A stretch of 64,000 nucleotides of DNA from Symsagittifera roscoffensis (Eukaryota; Xenacoelomorpha; Acoela; Convolutidae). The notes below the pieces were generated by a model, which saw only the letters and a list, made by a program, of their open reading frames with translations, made no database searches and was not told the DNA's origin. The translations under genes were made by a program, and so were the position numbers. The stretch covers positions 60,172,875-60,236,874 of the forward strand of contig NC_087066.1 in the NCBI RefSeq assembly GCF_963678635.1, in the 5' to 3' direction. This document shows, in pieces, positions 27,060 through 37,294 of this stretch. The stretch's first letter is position 1. The number at the start of each line of letters is the position of its first letter.

Positions 27060-27975
27060 TGTGCCAGTCGGTCATATTTGGAAGTTTGACCTTGAGAGAA
27101 GCAAAAAACACTTGATTTTGGAGTGAAATTTAATTTTTCAAAATTTCGAATGGAACCTGTCATGCACGATTTTCTCGCGAGAACTGAAAATCAGAAAAAG
27201 AGATCAGAACAATTTCAGAACGATTGAGACGCATACGCGGGAAAGTCGCAAGAAAAAGCAGTAGGAAATTGCTATTCGCAATTTCCATCACTATAATAAT
27301 CGAGAGTAGAGCTGTCCCATCTGTGACAGAGACGAGGGCATTCCCTCGAATTGGATTATAACGACTGGAGTATTATTCGGAACTGGACTAGAGTGAACCT
27401 TCGGTGGAAAGGTGGACAGCTTGAGTGTCCTAATGGTTCACAAGAAAACTATTGTCTAGAGTGTAAACTCGTTCTCATTGTTAAAACTATAAAACATTAG
27501 ACTCATTTAGTTACGTTATTTAATTCTTGAGTTAACTACCGACTGGATTATTTCCCACTTCTTGAGCGTGCTACTATGTGAGTACAAATTTAAATTCTAG
27601 AGTGTGTTTTATGATTGTTATGTTGAGGTAAGGCGAGTTTTAGGTTGATCCATCTGAAATGGATCAAAGTTCCACTGTCTAATAAAAAAGCAACTTAACG
27701 GATTGTTCCAACCCGGTTTTTAACGGCGTTCATGTATTTTGGGTATCTAGAGACCTAAGTATGGGGACGTTTCTAATTCTAGAGTGGGGGGATATTTTAG
27801 TAGTAGCCTTTAAGCTGTAACGGGTCGTAGTCTCATGTCACAAGCGAACCGAACTGGCTCCGACCGTTCTTGAGGTAGAAAAACACAAGAGATAGTGTCC
27901 CTGACCCTTGAGCCAGTGGTTATAGGGCCTATTTTTCTTAAGCCTCATGTGTGACTGCAGTAGACGAATGTTACA
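27060..27975 (+). repeat. 3' LTR
   Basis: This is the direct repeat of 4992-5907 with one substitution. It is preceded by only a short purine run (GGGGAG at 27052-27057), a weak polypurine tract. A stronger purine tract (26660-26674) lies almost 400 bp further upstream. ATTT follows at 27976-27979, matching the ATTT before the 5' LTR. Confidence 0.95.
27681..27686 (+). promoter_or_regulatory. Poly(A) signal AATAAA in the 3' LTR
   Basis: Canonical AATAAA about 620 bp into the 3' LTR. This is the likely 3'-end signal for element transcripts. Confidence 0.55.
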
Positions 27976-28801
27976 ATTTGTTCAGGGTTGGAGAGAAAAG
28001 TATATCGATTCCGAAGAATGATTTTTTACTTTCTCGTGGCTAGTATAAGCTAAGGTGTTAACTTACTTAATCTTAATTAGGGGCAGTGATTGTGTTCAAG
28101 GGTTGGAGAATAGTAAATCGATCCACAAGGTTCAGGTATAATTAGAACGCGAGTAGTTCGTTAGATACTATTTTAAACTTACTAAGTCTAAGATTTATCC
28201 TGGGTCTGGTAAGAGGAGGGTTCAAGTGAAGGATGAATAACCGAAGTTCTTCACTGTTTATCCTAATTTGAATGATTAGTTTTGTTCAAAAATTTATATT
28301 AGTCTCGGATTTTTTGAAAGGTTTGGATAGTGAATCGACGTTTGAGGTCGTTAGACACTAGCTAAGTGGGTGGGGGAGAACAAAATTGTTCTTTTTAATC
28401 CAAGGATAGGCCTTGATGATCAAGTTTTAAATTTAATTAAATAGAAAATTAATTAACATCCAAGGATAAGCCTTGATGATCTGATTTTAAAATTAAGTGA
28501 ATTTAAGTTTAAAATGGTTTAAATTTATTTAAGAAAAGATTTAGTATTTTAATGATATTAGTGAGCTTATGATTGCTGTTATGTTTGATGAAGCTGGGAC
28601 AACTGATGATTTTATGATTACTAACAGTTTATTGTCATGCTACTAATTTTTGTTTTGATTTTCAATAAAAATTTTCCAAACATGTTTTATAGAATACTGC
28701 AGAATTTTAGAAAAACGATTTGAGATCTTTTTATCAATCGTTATTGTATATTAATATTTTTGTTTAGCGCCTGAAATGATCATGAAGATTGACTTCAAGA
28801 T
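27976..28801. other. Right flank of the giant insertion, with short repeats
   Basis: Begins with the ATTT flank duplication. No gene is seen. A motif like GGTTGGAgArtAtATCGAt recurs in diverged form at about 27986, 28100 and 28320. ATCCAAGGATARGCCTTGATGATC is repeated at 28398 and 28458 (60-bp spacing). If the minus-strand gypsy-like element is the insertion target, this may be its LTR or leader; its other LTR is not in the window, so this cannot be shown here. Confidence 0.4.
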
Positions 28802-29146
28802 TTAAGTTTGCAAATGAAAATCTAAATTCATTGCTAATAAGATTCTAAATATAAAAGTTTGTGTTGGCTTTTGCCGTACTATCATATAACTATTTGGTAA
28901 GTTTCTACTTTGTCGTATGTCGTCTCTGGTTCGAGGTCTTCTTCCAATTCCGGGTAGTTCTATTATCGTTCGGAATTTTGGCTCTGATCTATTGAGTCGT
29001 AGAGACATTTCGATTAAATTATCGTCGTGTAACATTTTAAAAATGTTTTGTCTAAATTCTAATCTATTTTTGGTTAGTTCTAAGCTATTAAGGTCTTGTT
29101 CGAGACTTATGGTCGCACCAGATGAGTTATAACCGATGGTCTTAAC
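28802..29146 (-). pseudogene. Protein-like remnant, 114 codons, unknown
   Basis: On the minus strand the frame is open from 29146 to the stop at 28802 (an in-frame TGA lies just before it). The translation looks coding-like (YNSSGATISLEQDLNSLEL..., then GRRPRTRDDIRQSRNLPN). The family is not recognised. It may belong to the minus-strand retroelement or be an old gene fragment. Confidence 0.25.
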
Positions 29147-30182
29147 TCATAGAGTAATTTCGGATAGGGTACACCGTCTGCTCGTCACGCTATCTTATTT
29201 TCGGCCGGATAGATTCGTGCAACTTCTTAGTCTAATACCGATCCTAATCTTACTCTTATACTATTCTAGTCTCAGGTTGCTTAACTAGTCTCTGCTAGGC
29301 TCAATAGATCTAGGGTATACTGGTTTATTGCGGCTGCTGAAGTTCTCTTGGAGAGGCAACTAATTTCTAAGTTAAATTCAAATCTCTCTGGTGGTGAAAT
29401 TACAAGTAATTTCAGCACTTACAAATAAGTGGGTTGTTAGTTAGATGGATCATGATTGGTTAATATTGAATACTTTACAGTGGTAAAATATCTAATTTAT
29501 CCAATCATAAAATGTAGTTTAGATCAGGTTCCACTTCATATTTACCAATTTGACTCTTTTTATTTTCCCACCCCCTAGCAAAATTACAACTTAAAGTTGT
29601 TTAATAATTGTTCATGGGGCAATTTGCATCACAGAAAAGTTATTAAGTTTGTTCATTTGTTCACGCTGACATACTTTATTGCAGTTGAACATCAAATGTT
29701 ATTTTAAAGAAAATTTCGTAACCCCCCTACCTCACATAAACATCATTACATCATTTTTATGATGTAACGAGGGGTTTTACAAGGTTAAGCAAGAAGACTA
29801 ATAATGTTTGTTATAGCCAAATTATTCCGTGTGCCAATTTTCTATCAATTGGACGATGTGAACAGAAAAGTTACTTATAAAACCTCACAGGCGAGGGGGG
29901 TTGAAAAAGAGTCCATCCAGTTATTATTGCTCTGATGGACAGTCAATTTTTTTGACATAGTTCGGAGATTGGCTGACCTAACCACCTTGTCGTATAGAGT
30001 TCAATCTGGGCTGAGGAAATTGTTACCAGTTTACGTTCATAGTCTTCCTTTTCGTGAGGCATAATATTGCATTGCCATTATAGTGAAATAATATGATAAA
30101 GGTGGTAAACTTTTGGTATTGGTTTTAAAAAACTGTTTCATAACACCGTTAAAAGAACGGTTAAGTGAAATATGCATGCAGT
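29147..30182. other. AT-rich non-coding DNA
   Basis: No gene is seen. A small palindromic patch at 29729-29772 contains TTACATCAT-TTTT-ATGATGTAA flanked by CCCC and GGGG runs, which could form a hairpin. Confidence 0.5.
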
Positions 30183-30216
30183 CAGGGGCGGATCTAGGCC
30201 CTGACTGCATGCATAT
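30170..30216. repeat. 18-bp perfect inverted repeat spanning the MITE border
   Basis: The 18 bases at 30170-30187 (host flank, target duplication and first five bases of the MITE) recur as their reverse complement at 30199-30216, separated by 11 bases. Because the arm includes host flank outside the duplication, it formed after insertion. Confidence 0.95.
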
Positions 30217-30482
30217 CCATTTTGGGCGAATTTTTGGGAAATTCCGTTTTGGGCACTTTTTCGAAAAAATTTGACCGAAAAACAGCGTTTTTTCGGCGCG
30301 CGCTCCCATTCAAAATTAGTACATATTGACGGCAAAGGTGCCTTTAGAAACATTTTACGGTTGGACGGCCTGAAATGAATGTCAGAAAGTAATACCAAAG
30401 GGGACCCTTTGATTAGTGAGGTGGTCGAATCCCTGAGGGGAAGAGGGCGTCCGAACGTCCCCCCCCTCTAAATCCGCCCCTG
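30183..30482. mobile_element. hAT-type MITE (300 bp) with 8-bp target duplication
   Basis: The terminal inverted repeats are CAGGGGCGGATCTAG and, at the other end, CTAAATCCGCCCCTG, which match in inverse orientation with one mismatch. CATGCAGT flanks both sides (30175-30182 and 30483-30490), a perfect 8-bp target-site duplication. CAGGG termini plus 8-bp duplications are typical of hAT transposons. It encodes nothing; the minus-strand ORFs across it are spurious. Confidence 0.92.
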
Positions 30483-30490
30483 CATGCAGT

Positions 30491-31359
30491 TCTGAAGTTT
30501 TAAATTTGTGTAATTGCTGATAAAATGCAGATTTTTTTCTTGTACTTTTAGCCCCGCAATAGTTTAACTCACACTTACATATTTTCCGCTCTGTGACATC
30601 TCGTGAACAAAGTAATCCTGTATTGAAAGCAAAATTGGTAAATGAAACGACCCTTAACCATTTACTGAGACGAAGTTGTTTGCTGAAAAATTAATCAGAC
30701 TTGGTTGTTTTTGAATCAAATTAGTAAACAAGTTACTCATCTTTAAATATCACAATTTACTTAGTATGGTTTGATAATCAATATTTCAGCTTATTCATGA
30801 TAATGCCATGCTATGTTGTTTTGGTATCTTTTTATATTATGTTCTATAATAATACTGAATAATGCCTGAATCAGGGTTAGATGCAGGGATTTGTGGAACA
30901 GATGATTTTTTTTCAACCACACGACCCGAGTCATTAAAAAATAGAAAACAGACATTTTGATCAGTTCTTCGATGTTTTACCAGGAAAAAAATCCACACTC
31001 ATAATTTTTGTTAATTCCTCCTTTCTTCTCTAAGCAAACATGGATAATATTATGACCAGAGCATTAGCCAGAACTAAAACCCGCGGATAAAATTTGTTTT
31101 TAGGACCAACGGCACAAAATGTCTTTTTTTTCTGGCTCCTGTCAAACTTAATATGCAAAAATTTTGTCCTAAAATTTTGTCTCTGGTGGGCTTGCTAAAT
31201 TGCATTTTTAAGGTACGTCAGATAAAAATGGATTTCTTAAGATAGTATCCCGCCTCGAGAAAATCCTAGATCCGCCTTCGTGAAATGGCTAGCTGTGGAA
31301 ACAAGGAATTGAGCCAAGCCAGTTCAGGTGAAACCTATTATAGTCTTATATATTGTTAA
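30491..31359. other. AT-rich non-coding DNA
   Basis: No gene is seen. Around 31080-31280 there is a faint relative of the MITE family (CCCGCGGATAA... ending ATCCTAGATCCGCC). Confidence 0.4.
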
Positions 31360-34300
31360 TTTTCTATGCAAAACGATCAAGCACAGTGGAAAAAAAATCA
31401 AAATTATTCCAGTAGACTCAATAGAAAAAAAAATGAACCATCCCTTAAACAAATAGAAAAAATAATCATATTTGACTATAGTTGTCTTCAAAATATGAAA
31501 AAAAAAGTTGAAATTTCTCTAATTTCCAGTTTTTTTATTTTTTTAAGAGTCGATTCCAAAAAAAAACTTCCGCTTGATATTGAGCTACATCATAAACTTG
31601 GTCAAAAATTCGCAAAAAAGCTATAAAGCGCTTTTTTGAGAAAACAGTCACATTAACGCATTAAGTATTCAGAAGATCAACCTTTTTTGAGCCTTTTTTT
31701 TACAAAAAAAAAAGAATTTAGTTGAGTCCAGCAAGGTTTTGTTGGTTAATTTAGGACAACTAGCATGCGGTATATTTCGCACAAGCGGATAATTATTCCC
31801 TTTTTGTAACGCGCAAGCGGATAATTATTCCCTTTTTGAAATTCCAGACTCAATAGGAAAATTGGAGTCATTCCTTAAACAAAAGTGAATGAATTATATT
31901 TGACTTCAATTGCCTTTAAAATAAGAAGAAGAAAAATTTTTTTTGCAGAATTTTTAGTTTCTTTTCCAAGTTTCTTAGTGTCAAATTCGCTAAGAAATTC
32001 GATTGAAATTGCACTGATTGCTGGCAAAAAAGCCTTCCTTGAAAAAAATAAGCCACAATCCCATATTAAAGAATCAGAAGATCAATCCTTAATGTGAGTT
32101 TATTGCAAGGAGTTGAAAAAACCTGAAATTTTTTGGTTATACCACCACTAAAGCGATGAATAAGAAAAGTGAGAATTCATATGAAAAAAAGTGGATCGAT
32201 TTTACAAATAAACACAAGGCTGATATCCAGAGCCTTGAATCATCTCAGAAAATGCAAAAATATTAATCAAACAGTAAATCAGAACCATTTGAAGTCGAAC
32301 TTATGAAAAAAAAGTGAAGAAAAAAATCAAAAATGAAAATAGGACATTTCGAGGACAAAACAATCAAAAATGCTTTGTGTCGGTTTGCGCCATAGCGATA
32401 GGCAGCATTTTTTAGTTAAAATTAATTTTGCAAAAAACAGTTGGACTTCGACTTTCATTATTAGAGGGGTTCGAACGAAAAGACCCAAAACTTGTCATCG
32501 GTTCAGTTTTTTTGTTAATTTTGCCTCAACAGTCAAAAAACGGTGATCCAAATTTGTAAAGAAGTGATGAATGCATACTGAAATTTCTCGCTCTCTGCTT
32601 AAGTGAAGAAAGAAACTCATACAGAACTCTCCTACTCTAAAAATCGAGCAAACTTTTGTGCGCATGTGGTTGGTTTTCATTCAATATGCTTCTTAAACAT
32701 CAGATACTGTATTCTTCAAGTTGGCTTGATAGCAAGTAAACGTGCTTTTTTCGAATTGGTTGAAAAAAATAGGTAACTTTGTTGGTAGTCAGTCGTTTAC
32801 TGAGAAAACAACAAGAAAACAGAAAAGAACGAAATGGCTTGAATTTGTTTATAGTTGCCAATTTTATATCATCATTCAAGTAATTGCGTGTGAAAAACTT
32901 TGTTGTACGATGTGTCGTTGCCGGATTTGTTTTACTACAAATGAAAAAAATGACGGAATAATTGCGATCGGGGTGGTTGTTTCTCCAGAAAAATTCGGAC
33001 TTTTTAACCAGCCATTTTGGTGAGAACTTTTTTTTGTAGTCCCAAAAATGTATTGTTCGGATCCAACTTTTTTTTATTTTTCTTCTGATAATTTTGACTC
33101 AACAGCCCAAAAACGGTGGTCCAATTTTGTAAACAAAGTGATGCATGCGAAATTTCTTGCTCTCTACGTAAATGAAGAGGGAAAGTCAAACAGAACTTCC
33201 CTAATCGTGCGCATGTGATTGGTTTTCATTCAGAATGTTTAATCAAGTTAACATCTTTTTTTTGCTTCAAATTGGTTTCAGCGCAGTAGCAATTAAACGT
33301 GCTACTTTCAAAAAAAATTGGCTGGAAAAACAATTGAGCAACTTTGTTGATAGTCATTTACAGGGAAAACAATAAAGAAACAGAGAAAAATATATGAAAT
33401 GTCTTGAATTCGCTTTTATATCATCAGTGAAGTGAATGCGTGCAAAAAACATCGTTGTATGGGGTGTCGTTTTCATATTTTTCTAACTAAAAATGAAGAA
33501 ATGTCGGAATATTTTCGATCGGAGTGGTTGTTTCTCCAGACAATTTCCGTCATTTAAACTAGCCATTTTTGATAGAACTTTTTTTAGTCTGAAAAAATTA
33601 TGGTTGTTTTGAGGTGAAAATTTATCCCTTTTCAAATAATTTCTCCCTTTTGAAAATCCAGACTCAAGAGAAAAATAAGAACCATTCCTTAAACAAAATA
33701 TTTGACAAAATTTGACTATACTTGTGTTCAAAATCATAATAAAAAATTTTTCGCAGATTTTGCAGTTTTTTTAATTTTCTTAATGTCATGCAATTTGGAA
33801 CCATTTGGTGTCAAACATAATATAAGGAAAAACTTATTAAGAAAAACTGCAAAAAAACAGAGAAAAAGACTTTTTTGAGGTCAAATCAAACAAAACTCCT
33901 TCGTTTCGGTTTGCGCCATATCGATAGTAAAATTCAACTTAGTAAAATTCAACTTCGCAAAAAAGAGTTTGACTTTGGTTTTTTTTATTATTAGGGGGTC
34001 TGATTATTAGGAGTATGTTTTGCATTTTGATGATTTTTTTGATACTTTTAACTCAATAGTCACAAAATAGTGGTCAATTTTGACAACAAATTGATGCATG
34101 CCAAAACTAGTTCAAAAAAATTGGGCAAATTTTTTTGACAATTACTGAAAAAAAAATTAGAAAACAGAGAAAAAAATTGAGTGGCTCGAGTTTGTTTGTT
34201 GCTGCCTATTATATGTCATCAGTCAAATGAATGCGTGTGGAAAACATTTGTTTGACGTGTCGCTTAAGAAAATTTGCTTTTTTTCTCCAAATGAAAAATG

Positions 34301-34380
34301 ATGGAATATTCGCTGTGTTTTTTTTCCAGACAAATTTCGATTTTTAGCTAGCTTTTTGACACAACTTTCTAATCATCCAA
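31360..34380. repeat. Degenerate higher-order tandem repeat
   Basis: Four modules recur in order. A: CCAGACTCAA.AGRAAAA...ATTCCTTAAACAAA at about 31405, 31845 and 33656. B: CGGTTTGCGCCATA.CGATAG at about 32383 and 33909. C: TTTGCAAAAAACAGTT-like at about 32428 and 33955. D: a ~550-bp block with CAACAGTC.AAAAACGGTG.TCCAA, GTGGTTGTTTCTCCAGA and similar strings at about 32500-33050, 33060-33600 and (shorter) 34040-34380. A 32-bp duplication (CAAGCGGATAATTATTCCCTTTTTG) sits at 31782 and 31814. The scattered ORFs here are not conserved between copies. Confidence 0.7.
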
Positions 34381-34479
34381 AAATAATTTGTCATTTGTTT
34401 TCCGGAGCTAAAATTTAAAAAAATTTATATTTCACCTGTGATCATTTTTGTCAAGTTTTGGGGATTAAAGGATTGCCAA

Positions 34480-34900
34480 TTTTGCCAATATAAGACAATT
34501 AGCGTGCGATATATTTCGCTTTAATAACGCGTAAGCAGAGATTCATTCCCTCTTAGGAATCGTTCCAAAATAAACTGAAGCAAACTATTTGAACTATTTT
34601 GCTTCAGATGATATATACTTTTGACACTTTACAGAGCGTGCTGGGATTGATTTTGAAAAAAAAACGCAATAAAACTTCGTTTTTTTTCTTTTTTTGAAAG
34701 CTTTGTAAATTTTTTAAAGTCGCTCAATACTCCATTGAGCTGCAAAGCATTCAGAATATTCAGGACCTCACCGTGATATATGTCGTCTAGTTGTTCTGAT
34801 TTTGTTTTTTTGATCTAAATCTTATAAGATAATTTACCTCTCATCAATTTTTGTAAAATAATGGGGGTTCGAAATTTGCTAAATGCGGCCAATTTGGTAT
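34480..34900 (-). repeat. Dispersed repeat copy (reverse orientation)
   Basis: Contains GCGTGCGATATATTTCGC...AACGCGTAAGCRGAGA...TTAGGAATCGTTCCAAA and, further on, ACTCCATTGAGC...CATTCAGAATATTCAGG, as in other copies of the family. Confidence 0.6.
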
Positions 34901-35379
34901 CATTAAAGCGCAATATACAGTGCTGAATTCACTTAACCAGACAAAATGAACAACACTGAAAACTTCAAACGTGTTTTTTTTGAAATCCGTTTAAAATTAG
35001 ACAAAAACTATAAGAAAAAAAATTTCTTAGATATTCACTAGAATTATTACACTGCAATTGATTTTTGCGAAACTTGGAACCAATATTTTACTCCAAAACT
35101 GGAGCATTTTGTCTCCTTTTAGTTCATTAAAACTTATTTTATAAATTGCGCAAAGTGTATCAAAATAATGAATGACAACTTTAAAAAAAACATCTTACAC
35201 GGTCGAAAAAAGTTCTAGACAAGTGAAAACTCCCAAAAAAAAATTGGGCAGAACATTTAAAATTTGTTTTCAAGGAAAGATTTAGAATTTTATTTCAAGC
35301 CTAATTCTAACACAATTTGAGAAAAACAAATTTGAAATTTCGAATGCGGTTCGTTTTGACCGGTTTTTTTTCAAATCTA

Positions 35380-35680
35380 CCCTGTATTGCGTTTTTATGA
35401 CTCGTAAGCGGCTAATCAATGCATTCGAAATTAAGGTGAAACAAATCATTAGGTTGTTTTAATAGGATACAATACGCTGAACATATCTTTTTGTAATTTA
35501 CACTAGCGTGTGGGGAAAATTTAGAAAATGAAAAACAAAACAGTTTTTTTTTCGTATGCTCGTCAACTATAAGAGAAAGAAGCTTTTTAAAATGATCTTA
35601 AAGCGCTGTCGTCGAACATTCAGCGCTTCGCCTTGATATCCGAGCTGTATGATTTTTTATTCGAATTTAAAAAAGTATCA
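35380..35680 (-). repeat. Dispersed repeat copy, diverged (reverse orientation)
   Basis: Shares the module ACATTCAGCGCTTCGCCTTGATATCCGAGCTGTATGATTTT with the family sequence CATTCAGGGCTTCGCCCTGATACGAGCAGTCTT. Confidence 0.45.
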
Positions 35681-36249
35681 AAATAAAATCAATAGATGTG
35701 AACTTTTGCGTATCTGGTATTAAATGAATTGTTCATAAATTTTTGTCTTATTTTAATTGATCTCTAGAATGATCCTAGACAAACAATAATTTCAAAAAAA
35801 AATTCAAAAATTGTGCCAGAAAAGATTGTATAAGAAAAATGTGTTTCCAGAAAAATCATTTTCAAGTTCAACACTGTCTGCAAAAAATGTATTTTTCTTA
35901 CCTCCGGTAAGTTGCACTCAACTTGGTCCGCATAATTGGTTAGCTTTATTTTTATTTACTTACACTACTTTGTTGTTTTTCAATTTTTATGATTTTATTT
36001 GCAGCGAATAACTGTTTCATTGTTTTTCATATGACTTGCTTTAATTTTTTACATTTTCATTGTCAATGAAATAGACGATTTTATGATTGCTGGTTTGACA
36101 ATGACATGAGAAAAATTAGATATGCTTACCAGTTTGCTTGAAATTTTCTTTCAAGGGAAGTTTTTGCAGCTTTCTCTCCACCACTCTTCTCAAATATTTC
36201 TTAAAAGCAACAACTGTGTGCTTGTCGTAATCAGTTATCAGTTAAAAAT

Positions 36250-36840
36250 TGTTTCTTAGTCGCGCCGTCTCCGCCTTGGTCTGAAAAATCGCGCCGTCTC
36301 CGCCTTGGTATGGAAACTCGCGCCGTCTCCACTCTGAACGCAAAATTCGCGCCGCTTCCACTACAATCGCAAAGAATTGTTTCTTAGTCGCGCCTCCGCA
36401 TCGGTTTTGGAAACTCGCGCCGTATCCACTTTGGTCGCGAAAGCCCTGAAACCTTTTTTTAAGTCGCACCGTCTCCATGTTGGTCTGAAAATTCGCGCGG
36501 TCTCCATCTCGGTCTGGAAAGTCTGGAAATGGCTAATTTTAGTCGCGCCGGTCACGCCGTTCCCTGAGCCGCAGGGTCACGCCGTATCCGCCTTGGTCGC
36601 GAAAGTCGCACCGGAGTCTTTCGGTCGCGAAAGTCTGGACATACCTAATATGAGTCGCGATGTTTTGGTCGCGCCACCTCCGCTTCGGTCGCGACAGTGG
36701 CGACGGATCATCGTGGTCGCGAAAGTCTGGAAATGCCAAGTTTTGGTCGCCAAAGTCTGGACATGCCTAATTTTGGTCTGGAAATACTGGACATGTCAAA
36801 GTTTTGTCGCGAAAGTCTGAACATGAGTCTGGGACCTCGA
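36250..36840. repeat. CpG-rich ~29-bp minisatellite
   Basis: About 15 diverged units of TCGCGCCGTCTCCRCCTTGGTCTGRAAA, the first ones at period 29, later ones expanded by insertions such as GTCTGGAAATGGCTAATTTTAG. It is far richer in CpG than the surrounding DNA. The 147-codon plus-strand ORF and the minus-strand ORFs across it are repeat by-products. Confidence 0.85.
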
Positions 36841-36913
36841 CCCGGGTTTCTAGGCAATCGTCGCATGTCTCAAGTTTGCAATCTTTGCACCAGAAGGATA
36901 CTTGATTTTTCGC

Positions 36914-37273
36914 TCACGAATGCGAGCAAATTTGAGGTTTGAATGAAGTGCTTTTCTTCAGGTTTTCCATCTTCTTTCGAATATCTTCGATATCTTTTTG
37001 ATATACACTGATTTCTGGTGGGTATTTTTCCAAGTGTTCACGTATTCCATACGAAGGTTTCAGATCTTGTAAGTTTAATCGGTACTCTGCGTTGCATACA
37101 GTACATCTTAACAACCCAGTAGGCCTTTGGAGGATCTTTAAGCATGTTTTTGGAGGCCCGCAATAAGAATGGCCACAAAGAAATGCTCTAGGATTAGTTT
37201 TAATGTCTGTGCAAATGGCACAAACTAAAACTTCGTTGCTCGTTTGGTTTTTTGAGCTATTTGCACAGGCCAT
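36914..37273 (-). CDS. Small RING-finger protein (119 aa) or coding exon
   Basis: The ATG at 37271-37273 has a good context (ACAAATGG) and sits just after an acceptor-like TGTTTCAG on the minus strand, so an upstream non-coding exon is possible. The stop is TGA at 36914-36916. Residues C18, C21, C33, H35, C38, C44, C57 and C60 give CX2CX11CXHX2CX5CX12CX2C, a C3HC4 RING, but with five rather than the usual two residues between Cys5 and Cys6 (CGHSYCGPPKTC). A charged, possibly coiled-coil tail follows (about residues 80-110). RING domains usually act as E3 ubiquitin ligases. Whether the gene is complete is uncertain; no substrate can be inferred. Confidence 0.65.
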   Translation of the reverse strand: MACANSSKNQTSNEVLVCAICTDIKTNPRAFLCGHSYCGPPKTCLKILQRPTGLLRCTVCNAEYRLNLQDLKPSYGIREHLEKYPPEISVYQKDIEDIRKKMENLKKSTSFKPQICSHS

Positions 37274-37294
37274 TTGTTTCACTGAAACATTCAA

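Larger units (their letters stand above)
4992..27975 (+). mobile_element. Giant (about 23 kb) Ty3/gypsy-type LTR retrotransposon with extra SGNH-domain ORFs
   Basis: Two 916-bp direct repeats (4992-5907 and 27060-27975) bound a 21.2-kb interior. The interior encodes Gag zinc knuckles, an aspartic protease, RT with YVDD, RNase H and a DD35E integrase in the Ty3/gypsy order (RT-RNase H-integrase), then two large additional ORFs absent from ordinary elements. The LTRs end TGT...ACA. The flanking sequence gives a short duplication: ATTT at 4989-4992 and at 27976-27979 (the first T of the LTR is shared, so the exact border is ambiguous by one base). Usual Ty3 elements are 5-10 kb; giant ones are known in some plants (Ogre) and planarians (Burro). 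The interior is visibly richer in G and C than the host flanks. The copy is structurally complete, but its pol is defective. Confidence 0.93.

Noticed and set aside
30037-30398. Minus-strand ORFs of 86-90 codons
   Set aside because: Cross the hAT MITE and its border; not coding.
36377-36820. 147-codon plus-strand ORF
   Set aside because: Lies wholly within the CpG-rich minisatellite and repeats the same residues; no coding signature.
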